DNA of 64,000 nucleotides from Cephalopachus bancanus (Eukaryota > Chordata > Mammalia > Primates > Tarsiidae), in assembly GCA_027257055.1 (NCBI GenBank), contig JAPVLO010000001.1:16100501-16164500 (forward strand), read 5' to 3'. The position numbers and the translations under genes were made by a program. Numbering within the stretch: position 1 is the stretch's first letter; each line of letters starts with the position of its first letter. Shown in pieces: positions 10,518 through 20,916 of this stretch. Below the pieces are notes generated by a model, which saw only the letters and a program-made list of their open reading frames with translations, was not told where the DNA came from and did not search any database.

Positions 10518-10765
10518 AGGCCGGGCGCGGTGGCTCACGCCTGTCATCTCAGCACGGTGGGAGGTGGAGGCGAGAAGGGCTCGAGACCAGCCTGGGCAGC
10601 TGGGAGAGACTTCCTCTCTGCAATGAATCGAAAGGTTAACCAGGGGAGGGTGGTGTGCACTTGTAGTCCCAGGAAGGATCGCCTGAGCCCAGGAGGTCGG
10701 GACTACAGTGTCTGTGAGTGTGCCAGTGCACTCCGGCCAGGGTGACAGAGTGAGACTCTGACGAG
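10518..10765 (+). mobile_element. Alu-family SINE with internal loss
   Basis: A good left start, GGCCGGGCGCGGTGGCTCACG, but the left arm jumps to CTCGAGACCAGCC and the right arm lacks about 20 bases. The tail is a GGAAGGAAGGAGAGAGAGAAG purine run to about 10795. Confidence 0.88.
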
Positions 10766-10795
10766 AGGACGGAAGGAAGGAGAGAGAGAAGACAG

Positions 10796-11505
10796 GCTCA
10801 GGAAATTGTCACGAGCGGCTGAGCAGCTGGAGCCATGGAGCGGTCACACCACAGGCAGGTCTGAACTGCGCCTGAGCTGCAAACCATCCCTTTGCCTTTG
10901 AGTCACTTGTTCCCAGAGTAAAAGCCATCAGCTTTGGTCCAACACCAGCCACTGGCTGTCCCAGGGAGCAGGAAGAGGAGATGTCTCTCCCCTCAGGGTC
11001 CTGGTGGTCAGAGACCACACAGAGCAGTCCCCTCCCTGCCCAGGGCGGAGGGGGGGAGGTCAAGGGGAACCCCTCCCCCTCAAGGGTGTGAGGGAGGAGA
11101 CTGCTGGGAACTGTCCTCTGTGCAAGACCACACACCAAGGAAATCCCCCAAGGGGGAGATTCAGAGGGGTAGGAAGCAGGTGTGGAGGCAAAAGCCGGAC
11201 AGCCTGACACGAGCCGCAGCCCCCCAGCGTCCCCCAGCCGGAGGGGAGCCTGGGTCCAGCCTCAGCAGGCAGGGGGAGTCCTTCATACGGCTGACTGGCA
11301 CGTGGTGAGCAGGGAGGGCGTGGGCGACCACCAGCAGACCTGGCCAAGTGTCATCCTGCAGGGTCTACACATGCGCCGTCATTACCATCCAGAAGCTACT
11401 TTGCACCCCCCCCAAATGGTGGCGACAGCCCTTCACTAAAGGAATTCACAAAAGCAGTACAAGACATGTAATCAAGTAATTGTCATTTAGCAGAAAAACT
11501 GCTGT
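10796..11505. other. Unassigned GC-rich DNA
   Basis: No gene or repeat recognised. Confidence 0.5.
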
Positions 11506-11520
11506 CAGAACGAGAACATC

Positions 11521-11822
11521 GGCCGGGCTCGGTGGCTCAGCCTATAATCCCAGCACTTTGGGAGGCCAGGCAGGAGGATTACCTGAGCCTGGGGGTTCGA
11601 GACCCACCTGGGCAACTTGGCGAGACCTCGTCTCTACAATAAATCACAAAAAAAAACCTAGTTGGGCGTGGTGGTGTGCGTCTGTAGTTCCAGCTACGTG
11701 AAAGGCTGAGGTGGAGGAACACCTGAGCCCAGCAGGTTGAGGCTGCGGCGGCCGTGAGTGTGCCACTGCACTCCAGCCTGGGCGACAGAGTGAGACCCCA
11801 ACTCAAAAAAAAAGGAAAAAAA
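11521..11822 (+). mobile_element. Alu-family SINE, full length, intermediate type
   Basis: A 15-bp TSD, CAGAACGAGAACATC at 11506-11520 against CAGAATGAGAACGTC at 11825-11839, with two differences. The right arm has GGCCGTGAGTGTGCC. Confidence 0.96.
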
Positions 11823-11861
11823 TACAGAATGAGAACGTCACACTAAGTGCCATGGGATACC

Positions 11862-12245
11862 CACGTTAGTTTCTTGTCGCTGCTTAACAAATGATCACAC
11901 ACTTAGGTGCTCAAAACAACACACATTTATTTCTCACGGTTTCCGTGGGTCAAGAGACTGAGTGTGGTTGGCTGGGCCCACCGGTCAAGGCCTCCCGCGG
12001 CTGAAATCAAAGTGCTGGCTGAGGCCACGAGCTCATCTGAGGCACAGGACTGCCTTCCAAACTCACCGGTTGTTGGCAAAATTCAGTTTCTCACAGCTGT
12101 AGGATGGAGGCCCCATCTCTTGCTGCCTGCCAACTGGGAACTGTTCTCAGTTGTTGGAAACCACCTGCAGTCACCTCCATCACTGGCTTCAACTTTCTCT
12201 GACTTCTCCCAGCTATTATCCAGGCCAGTCAAGACGGTCGAAAGG
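11862..12245 (+). mobile_element. Ancient interspersed repeat, left part, family not assigned
   Basis: The motif AACAACACACATTTATT followed by TCTCACGGTTTCCGTGGG is a common mammalian dispersed repeat that I recognise by sequence but cannot name safely. Its continuation appears at 13590-13790, so a later insertion (the LTR) split it. Confidence 0.6.
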
Positions 12246-12427
12246 ACGTAACATGGATTTAACATACCCAATGAGCAGCCATTTTAACATTGCCTAGATA
12301 TCATGTTTTTCTAGTGGTTCACTTAACTCACCTTCTAATCACTAGACAAAGACAGACCCGTTTCTCAGAGGTAGCTATTGATAGCTGTTTTACAACCCCC
12401 TCCCCAGCTTGTCACTAATTAGCGTTT

Positions 12428-12726
12428 TTTTGTTTTGTTTTGTTTTTTTAAGTTGGAGTCTCACTCTGTCGCCCAGACTGGAGTGTAGTGGCCGCTCCCA
12501 GTCACCGCAGCCTCGACCTGCTGGGCTCCGGCGATCCTTCCGCCTCAGCCTTCCAAGTAGCTGGAACTACAGGCGCGCGCTACCACGCCCGGCTACTTTT
12601 TTATTTATTGTAGAGATGAGGTCTCGCCAAGTTCCCCAGGCGGGTCTCGAACCCACGGGGTCAGGAAGTCCACTCACCTCAGCCTCCCAAAGCACTGGGA
12701 TTAGAGGCTGAGTCACCGAGCCCGGC
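12428..12726 (-). mobile_element. Alu-family SINE, full length, young-type features
   Basis: A T-rich tail with TTTTG repeats, then AAGTTGGAGTCTCACTC. It ends GAGTCACCGAGCCCGGC. It is inserted in the LTR. Confidence 0.95.
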
Positions 12727-12735
12727 TCACATCTT

Positions 12736-13026
12736 TTCTTTCTTTGAGTCAGAGTCTCGCTCTGTCACCCAGGCTGGAGTGCAGTGGCACTCTCATGGCC
12801 ACTGCAGCCTCAACCTGCTGGGCTCAGTTGATCCTTCCGCCTCAGCCTTCCAAGTAGCTGGAACTACAGACACACTCCACCATGCCCAGCTAATTCTTGT
12901 GATTTATTGTAGAGATGAGGTCTTGCCAAGTTGCCAAGGCTGGTCTTGAACCCTAGGCTCAGGCAATCCTCTCGCCTCGGCCTATCAAAGTGCTGGGATT
13001 ATAGGCATGAGTCACCACGCCCAGCC
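12736..13026 (-). mobile_element. Alu-family SINE, full length, old type
   Basis: Begins TTTCTTTGAGTCAGAGTCTCG and ends CACCACGCCCAGCC, next to the right copy of CTAATTAGC. Confidence 0.95.
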
Positions 13027-13589
13027 TACTAATTAGCTTTTCTATTTCAAGTATTTGCCTCCACCCATAAGATCCAGGTTAACCTCAATTAGCCTTTTGT
13101 GACCTTCATGACAGGGACCTCACCACCATGCAGCAGTCATGTGACTAACCCACCCATGTGCCTGCTGTCTATCACCTGACGTCAGTATCTGCGCTTATCT
13201 GCCCCTTGGTGATAACTTGAGCAGACCACCTCCCAATCACCTTAATGACCTTCCCCATCTGAGGAACGTGGTTAAAAGGATTCAACCGTGAGCAGCCATT
13301 TTGCCATTGCAAGGCCATTGGCGCCACTGCCTCGCTATGTCTGTGGCCATGTGTTCTTTGAGCTATAGCCAGGCCATGTTTTCATAAGCTTTGGCCCCCT
13401 CCCCTACCTTGAGGAGGTGAATCTCCTCTCTGTCTCTCTCTAATTTAGTTTTTAAGTAAACTATATTTTCTAATCTAACTTCTGTGCAGTTCTTTGCATC
13501 TTTCTCATGGCACCAGATCGCAACCCAGACACCCACACCCCTGGCGGGTCTGACCTCACATTCTGGAGGCCCCACTGGGAGTGTGACCT

Positions 13590-13790
13590 AACAGTGACCT
13601 TCTCTTTGACTAACACAAAATCATCTGATTAGGGACCGTCATCACACCTGCACAATTCTCTCACCTTTGGAACAGAAGTTCACCGAATCGTGAGCGAGCT
13701 ATCCCCTGCAGTCACAGGCCCTGCTCCCGCCTGAAGAGAAGGGGTTATCTAGGTCATGCACTGCCAGGGTAGAACTCTGGGAGGCACCTT
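13590..13790 (+). mobile_element. Ancient interspersed repeat, right part
   Basis: Reads ATCATCTGATTAGGGACC ... GTCACAGGCCCTGC ... CACCTTAGAATTCTGCC, the 3' portion of the dispersed repeat that begins at 11862. Confidence 0.55.
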
Positions 13791-13806
13791 AGAATTCTGC
13801 CTCCAC

Positions 13807-14340
13807 GGCCAGACTCGGTGGCTCAGCCTGTCATCCCAGCACTTTGGGAGGCGGGCTCGAGACCCGCCCGGGCAACTTGGCGAAACCTCTACAGTGAATC
13901 AAAAATTAGGCAGCTGGGCTCGGTGGCTCAGTCTATAATCCCGCGCCTTTGGGAGGCTGAGGTGAGTGGATTGATTTATCGTAGAGATGAGCGAGACCTC
14001 ATCTCTACGATAAATCAAAAAATCAGCCGGGCATGGTAGCGCATGCCTGTAATTCCGGCTACTCGGAAGGCTGAGGCAGAAGGATCGCCAGAGCTCAGCA
14101 GGCGAGGCTGCGGTGGCCGGGACGGCCACTGCACTCCAGTCTGGGCAACAGAGTGAGACTCCAACTCAAAAAAAAAAAAAAAATTAGCCAGGCCCAGTAG
14201 TGCGTGCCTGTAGTTCCAGCTACTTGGAAGGCTGAGGTGGAAGGATCGCCAGAGCCTAGCAGTTGACGCTGGGGTGGCTGTGAGCGTGCCACTGCACTCT
14301 AGCCTGGGTGACAGAGTGAGACTCTGACCCCCCCCCAAAA
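13807..14340 (+). mobile_element. Outer Alu, split by an inner Alu
   Basis: The left arm is 13807-13909 and the right arm is 14184-14340. The break is marked by AAAAATTAG at 13901-13909 and again at 14179-14187. The whole three-Alu stack (13807-14640) is bounded by one TSD, AGAATTCTGCCTCCAC at 13791-13806 and GAATCCTGCCTCCAC at 14641-14655. The outer copy therefore arrived first and the others landed in its linker and tail. Confidence 0.9.
13910..14183 (+). mobile_element. Inner Alu, young type, with a fold-back replacement
   Basis: Inserted in the linker of the outer Alu. Its B-box region is missing and is replaced by an inverted copy of the downstream linker, giving a perfect 19-bp stem (13973-13991 with 13998-14016) around a 6-base loop. 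The right arm carries GTGGCCGGGACGGCCAC, a hairpin with a 3-base loop. Confidence 0.93.
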
Positions 14341-14346
14341 AAAAGT

Positions 14347-14640
14347 AGCCGGGCTCGGTGGCTCAGCCTGTAATCCCGTGCCTTTGGGAGGACTGAGATG
14401 AGTGGATTGCCTGAGCCCGTGGGTTCGAGACCCGCCTGGGCAGGCGAGACCTCATCTCTACAATAAATCAAAAAATTAGCTGGGTGTGGTAGCGCACGCC
14501 TGTAATTCCGGCTACTCGGAAGGCTGAGGCGGAAGGATCGCCGGAGCCCAGCAGGTCGAGGCTGCCGTGGCCGGGAGCGGCCACTGCACTCCGGTCTGGG
14601 CGAGAGTGAGACTCCAACTCAAAAAAAAAAAAAAAAAAAA
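14347..14640 (+). mobile_element. Alu-family SINE, full length, young type
   Basis: Sits in the A-tail of the outer Alu. It has an exact right-arm hairpin at 14567-14584 and a long pure A-tail. Confidence 0.96.
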
Positions 14641-14655
14641 GAATCCTGCCTCCAC

Positions 14656-15990
14656 AACGCAGAGCTAGAAGCAACTGGCAGAGGGGACCATGGCAGATGG
14701 GTCCACACGGGAGTGAGGTCGCCTCACACAGAGGAAGGCTCTCCAGAAGGAAGGCAGGCCAGAAATCTGAGCACACAGGGGGAGCTTGGCCGGATGACGA
14801 GAGGCTGAAACCTAGACAAAGAAGTCTGTGCTTCATGCCATATGAGGCAACCAAATCTAATTAACATTTCAGGTTTGTTTTGGGGCAACCCTAGTTGGGC
14901 AACAAGACCAGATTCTTACAGTAAAACTCACGGAAAGGGTAAACTGAGGCAAGAGGAGCCGGTGGGAATCATGCAGAGAATTGCAAAGGGGAAGGAAGCA
15001 AAGTTTATGACCCACTTTCCACAGACAGAGAGGGGCCAGCACTCAGAGGCCAGCAGCGTGGCCCCAAAGGCTGAGAGGCTGGGTATATTTAAGGCTCTCT
15101 TTTGGGGCTAAGAACAAAGTCCAGAGGTTGCATTCTTTGATGTAGATAACAGAAGTCACAGAAGTCTTGCTTGGAGACTTCCCCAGGCAGGCACAGGTAT
15201 CTCGGCATCTCCTGGCTCCAGGTGGCGGGCCTGAGGGTGGTCGAGGAAGACCAATAACAATGCACCCTTGCTGGAGGCATGGATGCCTAGAAGAACAATT
15301 AGGGCTCGACCTGCTTAAGGGGCCAGAAAGAATGGCCAGGCCCTGCCCCTGGGAGGCTGGTTTGACTTCTTGCTCATGGTCAGGAGGTGAAAGAACAGGC
15401 TGGCCCACAGAAAGGCTCAGCGACACAGGGCGGGGCAGGGCCGAGGCCAGATGGCTGCACCACCGCTAGCACGATTTCACGAATTCCTCTACTCGAAGGT
15501 TCTTGGGGCTCCTCCTTTTCAGGCACAAATGCAAATGGCTTCAGAATCGCATTGCAACAAACAGCAGGGCTTAAAAACGGGCCTTCTGAATGAGCAGCCC
15601 TCCATACTCAGTTGGGCTGGAAGGCCACGTGCTGTTGGCGCGTCCCTGGTCTGTGTGTGGGAGGTCGTGGTGGTGCTGAGTCTCACCCAGTAGCGATCAA
15701 GACGAGCATTTTCTGCCTCCGAGGCCAACGCTTAGCTGAAGACACGTCACAAGGCTCATTCCCCAGTGCCCGTCAGCTCACCAGCGCGCTTGGGCGCGGG
15801 CATTCCACTCGCCACCCAGCGGAGGGAAGTGGGAAGAGAGGGGCACGCGGGAGCCCGGTGGGAGGAGGAGATGAAGGGGGAGGGGAGGAGGGCGGAGACC
15901 GCTCGAGGGAAAGTGGGCCCGGAGCACCCAGGGCTCCAGGCCTCGCAGTGTCTCCTTGTCTTCACAGTTTTCAAATCCTTGGGAATAACT
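14656..15990. other. Unassigned DNA, possibly an old LTR remnant
   Basis: No Alu, L1 or coding exon recognised. TATATTTAAGG at 15087-15097 is TATA-like, and the composition would suit an old LTR, but I cannot name a family. The 15780-15930 part is GC- and purine-rich. Confidence 0.35.
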
Positions 15991-16044
15991 GCAGCAGAGG
16001 GTGATTTTTTTCTTTCTCCATTCTTTTCCCTTTCCTTTCTCCAC

Positions 16045-16234
16045 TCTCCCTCCACCTGCTGGGCTCAGGCGATCCTTCCACCTCAGCCTTCCAAGTAGCT
16101 GGTACTACAGGCGCGTGCCACCACGCCCGGCTAGTTTTTTGATTTACCGAGTTGCCCAGGCTGGTCTCAGGCAATCCTCTCGCCTCTGCCTCCCAAAGTG
16201 CTGGGATGACAGGCTTGAGTCACCGCACCTGGCA
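16045..16234 (-). mobile_element. Partial Alu-family SINE
   Basis: Starts inside the right arm (CCACCTGCTGGGCTCAGGCG) behind a pyrimidine tract and has a short deletion in the linker. The left-arm end CACCGCACCTGGC is intact. Confidence 0.85.
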
Positions 16235-16516
16235 TTCCATTCTTAATTTACATGGAATCCTGAACAATGGACAGTCAGCGCCCACACAGACAATATGGAC
16301 GCTCACTGAGCACCCTACAGTCGGAGAGGACAGTCAAAGTCTTCCGGTGCATGTAACCTTCTAAGAGGTGCCATCTCTGGTGAGGGTCTATGGCCAGTCA
16401 CATGCCACCTGCCAGATAACGTCACATTCCACTCCAGTCACAAAGAGCTTGCATGTTTACTTTCTGTAACTTTTCCCTTCCTGCTTAGCAAATGTTCCCC
16501 TTGAAAAGATGGGGGA

Positions 16517-16815
16517 GGCCGGGCTGGGTGGCTCAGCCTGTAATCCCACGCTTTGGGAGGCCGAGGTGAGTGGATTGCCTGAGCCCGCGAGTTCAAGACC
16601 CGCCCGGGCAACTTGGCGAGACCTTGTCTCTACAATAAATCAAAAAAATTAGCCAGGCATGGTAGTGCGCACCTGTAATTCCAGCTACTTGGAAGGCTGA
16701 GGCAGAAGGATTGCCGGAGCCCAGTAGGTTGAGGCTGCAGTGGCTGGGAACGTGCCACTCCACTCCAGCCTGGGCAACGTAATGAGACTCCAACTCAAAA
16801 AAAAAAAAGAAAGAA
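16517..16815 (+). mobile_element. Alu-family SINE, full length
   Basis: TSD GAAAAGATGGGGG at 16503-16516 and again at about 16817-16830. The left arm has GCGAGTTCAAGACCCGC, one step from the young-type stem. Confidence 0.96.
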
Positions 16816-16830
16816 AAGAAAAGATGGGGG

Positions 16831-17485
16831 GAAATGGTGTTTTTGAAGGGCTTTGAAGATGGAAACCATTGCAAGTGTTGTTACTATCGTTAACCACATT
16901 TCAGATTGGGTACGTGGAATTTGTGCCGGCACTTGGTGACATTTTAATTACGTTTCTAATTCTGCCAGTTAGGGCGCAAAAGAACGTATTTTTATCCTCA
17001 GGGCCTGAAGTCATGTCGGGTTCCCAGACTGCAGCAGGTGGACCCGGGATGTTTGGGCTCTGGCTGACGGTGTTTGCACAAAAGCTCGTTTCTCAAGGCT
17101 GCTGAGTGGAAGGAAGCCCTCCCCCTCGGCCCTCCTGGTGCAGACTCTCAGCACCTGTGTCGGGTCAGCGATGTCCTGGCAGGGGCGCTGCAGTCGCCGC
17201 CCCCACCCGGTGAGTCCGGAGGTCGACCGTCTCTCTCCACCACTGGCGGGTCTCCCTTCGCTTAAAGTTCAGGTTCAAGAGCAGGAGAACATTTGTAGAA
17301 ACTAGTTTATAGTGACCACTTCCTGGTTTAAACAAAATGTACTTGCTATTTGGAACGGCAATTACTTTTAGTCAGAGTGAGATTCCCTCGGTTGGAGAGC
17401 ATTCCAAGGAATTTCCACAGTGCAGTTTGCTTGACTTTTTTACTTGTTCATTTAATAACTAATATAGAACATTCTCATACCGACG
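16831..17485. other. Unassigned DNA
   Basis: No gene or repeat recognised. Confidence 0.5.
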
Positions 17486-17489
17486 AGGA

Positions 17490-17785
17490 CCACTTTTTCT
17501 TTTTTGAATTGGAGTCTCACTCTGTCACCCAGGCTGGAGCGCAGTGGCACACTCACGGCCACCCCAGCATTGATCTGCTGGGCTGCGGCGAACCTTCTCC
17601 TTAGCCTTCAAAGTAGCCAGAACTACAGGTACGTGCTACCATGCCTGGCTAATTTTTTGACTTATTGTAGAGACAAGGTCTTGCTGAGTTGCCCAAGTTG
17701 GTCTTGAACCCGTGAGCTCAGGAAATCCTCTCACCTCGGCCTCCCAAAGTGCTGGGATTACAGGCATGAGCTACTGCACTGGCCC
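17490..17785 (-). mobile_element. Alu-family SINE, full length, old type
   Basis: Begins TTTTTTGAATTGGAGTCTC. The right arm reads CACACTCACGGCCACCCCAGC. It ends at GCTACTGCACTGGCC. Confidence 0.94.
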
Positions 17786-17793
17786 ATGGATGA

Positions 17794-18170
17794 ATCTTTT
17801 TTTTGTGAGTTGGAGTCTTACTCTGTCACCCAGGCTGCAGTGCAGTGGCACACTCACAATCACCCCAGCATCAACCTGCTGGGCTCCAGCGATCCTCCCA
17901 CCTCAGCCTTCCAAGTAGCCGGAACTACAGGTGTGTGCCACCATGGCTGGCTAACTTTTTTTTTTTTTAAGTGAGAAAGCTGAATTTACCGAGGACAGAA
18001 AAGCTCCCACAGCAGGAGGCGACCTGAAAGGGTTGCCCCCAATTTTTTATTTATTGCAGAGACAAGGTCTTGCCAAGTTGTCCAGACTGGTCTCGAACCC
18101 TCGGGCTCAGGCAATCCACTCGCCTTGGCTTCCCAAAGTGCTGGGATTACAGGCTGAGCTACTGAACCTG
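17794..18170 (-). mobile_element. Alu-family SINE, old type, carrying an insertion
   Basis: The dimer is interrupted in its linker by about 85 bp (17956-18040) that is not Alu. The left arm resumes at AATTTTTTATTTATTGCAG. Confidence 0.93.
17956..18040 (-). mobile_element. Short A-tailed retroposon resembling an ERV LTR R region (copy 1)
   Basis: On the minus strand this reads GGGGGCAACCC ... CTGTGGGAGCT ... GGTAAAT ... followed by a 13-base A-tail (T-run at 17956-17968). The pattern is like the short R segment, up to just past the polyadenylation signal, of class I ERV LTRs. The flanks AACTTTTTT and AATTTTTT fit insertion at the T-rich Alu linker. It aligns without gaps to 22019-22079 over 61 nt, 50 identical by hand count. 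It carries no coding sequence. Confidence 0.6.
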
Positions 18171-18340
18171 CCTGACGACTACCTTATAATATCCATTCAT
18201 CACCTGCTTGTGTTTGTGGGTTCATGAGGATACGCTAGTGTTTAATTTTGGTGTCAATGTGGTTCATGGGTTTTTGGTTTTGTTATCTAGTTGCTTTGTT
18301 TTAATGTTGGGATTTAGAAAGATTAAAAACTACGCCACTG

Positions 18341-18592
18341 GCCGGGCATGGTCGCTCAAGCCTGTCATCCCAGCACTTTGGGAGGCCGAGGCAAGAGGCT
18401 CCTCGTCTCTACAATAAATCAAAAAAATTAGCCAGGCGTGGTGGTGTGCACCTGTATTTCCAGTTACTTGCAAGGCTGAGGTGGAAGGATCACCTGAGCC
18501 CAGCAGGTTGAGGCTGTGGTGGCCATGAGCATGCCACTGCACTCCAGCCTAGGCGACAGAGTGAGACTGTGACTCAAACCCCCCCCAAAACA
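18341..18592 (+). mobile_element. Alu-family SINE with left-arm deletion
   Basis: TSD AAAAACTACGCCACTG at 18325-18340 and AAAAACTATGCCACTG at 18593-18608. The left arm lacks the B-box part (CGAGGCAAGAGG joins CTCCTCGTCTC). Confidence 0.95.
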
Positions 18593-18740
18593 AAAACTAT
18601 GCCACTGTCTTCCACTTACAACATTTTGAAGACAAATACTTCCTACCTGTGACTACTATGTCCAGCCAAATTATCCATGCAACCTTTCCCAGGAAGCTAT
18701 GAGAGAATATATTCCATCAAACTAAAGAAATAAACCAAGA

Positions 18741-18896
18741 CGACCAGGTATGGTGGTACACGCCTGCAGTCCCAATTACTCAGGAGGTCGAGGTTGGGGA
18801 TAGCTTGAGCCCAAGGAGTTCAAGTGAGCTATAAAGGCACAATTGTACTCCACCCTGGGAGACAAAGTAAGATCCCGTCTCTAAAAATAAAAAATT
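18741..18896 (+). mobile_element. Free right Alu monomer (FRAM-like), diverged
   Basis: A single arm from CAGGTATGGTGGTACACGCC to GATCCCGTCTC, ending in an A/T-rich tail. No left arm beside it. Confidence 0.75.
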
Positions 18897-18904
18897 TTTT
18901 TAAA

Positions 18905-19055
18905 AAAGTAGCCAGGCATGGTGGCATACATCTGTAGTTCCATTTACCTGGGAGGCTGAGTGGGAGGATTGTCTGAGCCCAGGAAGTCAAGGCTGCAGTG
19001 AACCATAATCACGCCACTGCACTCTAGCCTGGGTGACAGAGTAAGACTGCTTTCT
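18905..19055 (+). mobile_element. Second right-arm Alu monomer
   Basis: From GTAGCCAGGCATGGTGG to GACAGAGTAAGACTG. Together with the preceding monomer it may be one unusual right-right dimer. Confidence 0.75.
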
Positions 19056-19061
19056 GTCTAT

Positions 19062-19200
19062 ACATTTGACTACTCTAAGGACCTCAGGCTGGTGCAGTCA
19101 TGCAATATCTGTCCTTCTGAGACTGGCTTCACTTAGCATTAGGTGTTCAAAACCATTACATTGTTTACATACTCTTGGCTTTTTGAGCAGGGTTAGAGGA
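19062..19200 (-). mobile_element. L1 3'UTR fragment
   Basis: CTCTAAGGACCTCA, ATATCTGTCCTTCTG and ACTGGCTTCACTTAGCATTA follow the order of the antisense 3'UTR of older mammalian L1 elements. Confidence 0.7.
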
Positions 19201-19221
19201 TTCCCAGTTATCGAAGAATGC

Positions 19222-19500
19222 CTAAGAATCCTGCCATCCCGCACCTTGGGGAGGCTGAGGTGAGTGGACTGCCTGAGTCTGCAGGTTCGAGACCCGCCTG
19301 GGCAGCGAGACCTCATCTCTACCGTAAATCAAAAAATCAGCCGGGCGTGGTAGCGCGTGCCTATAGTTCCGGCTACTTGGAAGGCTGAGGCGGAAGGATT
19401 GCTGGGCCCAGCAGGTCGAGGCTGCGGTGGCCGGGAGCAGCCACTGCACTCCAGTCTGGGCGACACAGTGAGTGAGACTCCAACTCAAAAAAAAAAAAAA
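19222..19500 (+). mobile_element. 5'-truncated Alu-family SINE, young type
   Basis: Starts at ATCCCGCACCTTGGGG. The right arm GTGGCCGGGAGCAGCCAC is one mutation from the perfect hairpin. Pure A-tail. Confidence 0.94.
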
Positions 19501-19630
19501 ATTCTCATCAACTATAATAATGTTTTAAGGGAAACCATTTTATCTTTCTGTCTACACAAGGGAAAGGGCGATAGTTTCTAGTCTTCTAAAAAGCAAACAA
19601 TTCAGCTCTACTTTTGAAAGTAACAAGATG

Positions 19631-19921
19631 GCCAGGCTCGGTGGCTCAGCCTGTAATCCCAGCACTTTGGGGGGCCGAGGTGAGTGGATTGCCTGAGCCC
19701 ATGGGTTCAAGACCTGCCTGGGCAAGTTGGCAAGACCTCATCTCTACAATAAATACAAAAAATTAGCCGGACGTGGTAGCGCGCACCTGTAGTTCTAGCT
19801 ACTTGGAAGGCTGAGGCGGAAGGATCACCGGAGCCCAGCAGGTCGAGGCTGTGGTGGCCGGGAGCGGCCATTGCACTACAGTCTGGGGGACAGAGTGAGA
19901 CTCCAACTCAAAAAAAAAAAA
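19631..19921 (+). mobile_element. Alu-family SINE, full length, young type
   Basis: TSD AAAGTAACAAGATG at 19617-19630 and AAAGTAACAAGTTG at 19922-19935. The right arm is near-perfect, GTGGCCGGGAGCGGCCAT. Confidence 0.97.
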
Positions 19922-19935
19922 AAAGTAACAAGTTG

Positions 19936-20916
19936 AGTTTTCATAAACAGAACCTTCATTTGAGTGATGTTTTGCAGTACCCAGTGGCCTCGCCCAAGGA
20001 AAGGTGCACATCACCCTGAACAATGTTACATTGCTAATGACCGTCCAACTCTTACCTCAGACACCCACCATCTGATTTACTTTCTTGGAGAGAGGCGAAA
20101 CAGTCTGTGTGAAAGTTACCATTCAAATAAATGAGTGCAACAAATTGCTTTCATTAACTGATTGGTCATTGTAAGCACCACAGACCTCAGCTGCCTTATT
20201 TTTTTCTGAAAGAACACTGGAATTAAAACCATTGATCCTTTCAGAGAGGCAGGACAGGGGAGAAGAGAGTGTGAAAAGCAAATAAGAGAAAAGGATTCTC
20301 GGCATGCCTTCCTTTCATGTGTTCTCACTGAGAAATAGCGGAGAGAGAATGGGGTACTGAGCCGCAAAGCCGACCCTGACCGGCCCGTGTAGGCACAAGC
20401 CACCCCTGCGCGTGATCGCCCGTCGCCCGTGGGAGATGGAGTTCCCCCTGGGGGGCTCAGTGCGCGCTCCCTGCTGCTGGGGAAGACCTGGGCCCCTGAC
20501 TCCCAGGGACGCCCTCCAAGAGCCTGAAGGAAGAAACGTTAAGAAGGAGAAGGCTCAGGGTGACAGAGGGGCCCCGGGTCCCCGAGGGTAGCAAGTGTGA
20601 GCTCCCAGGCGGCCAAGCCTACGCACGCCAGGAATCCCGGCTGGGCGAAGGTCTTCCTAAGCACCCATCCCACATCGCCGGCGGGGGCCGGGCCTGCTGG
20701 CTCTCTGCCACTGACACGCGCACCATTCAAATATTTGGGGTGCGGAAGTGCAGCGAAATTGAGCTGACCCCGTTTTCTGGATACCAGTGTAAGGACCACG
20801 TGAAACCAAATCCCCCAAAGCGGCTCAGTGGCACGGCCCCGCAGACCCCTCCCAGGCGAGGACGGCGCGACTCCAGCTGGGCGCTCGTCGCCGTGTTGGT
20901 TCTGATGCCTGTCCTG
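19936..20916. other. Unassigned DNA
   Basis: No repeat recognised. A plus-strand frame open at 20560-20919 ends in a hydrophobic patch just before the LTR-like segment. I considered a retroviral remnant but cannot match it to a family. Confidence 0.4.

Larger units (their letters stand above)
12246..13581 (+). mobile_element. Probable class I endogenous retrovirus LTR, interrupted by two Alus
   Basis: The segment between the two halves of the older repeat has LTR-like features: a promoter-like TTAAAAGG near 13270, an AGTAAA-type polyadenylation region near 13455, and an end in CACA at 13560. Two bases later, TGGAGGCCCCACTGGGAG at 13564-13581 resembles a retroviral tRNA primer-binding site (closest in my memory to the Thr type). 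Alus at 12428-13026 interrupt it between CACTAATTAGC and TACTAATTAGC. No retroviral reading frame is present. Confidence 0.45.

Noticed and set aside
18600..18740. Exon-like stretch before the FRAM pair
   Set aside because: A few codons look ordinary, but stops follow quickly and the stretch may be part of a dispersed repeat I cannot name.
18741..19055. 7SL RNA gene or pseudogene
   Set aside because: Only Alu right-monomer sequence is present; the 7SL-specific central domain is missing.
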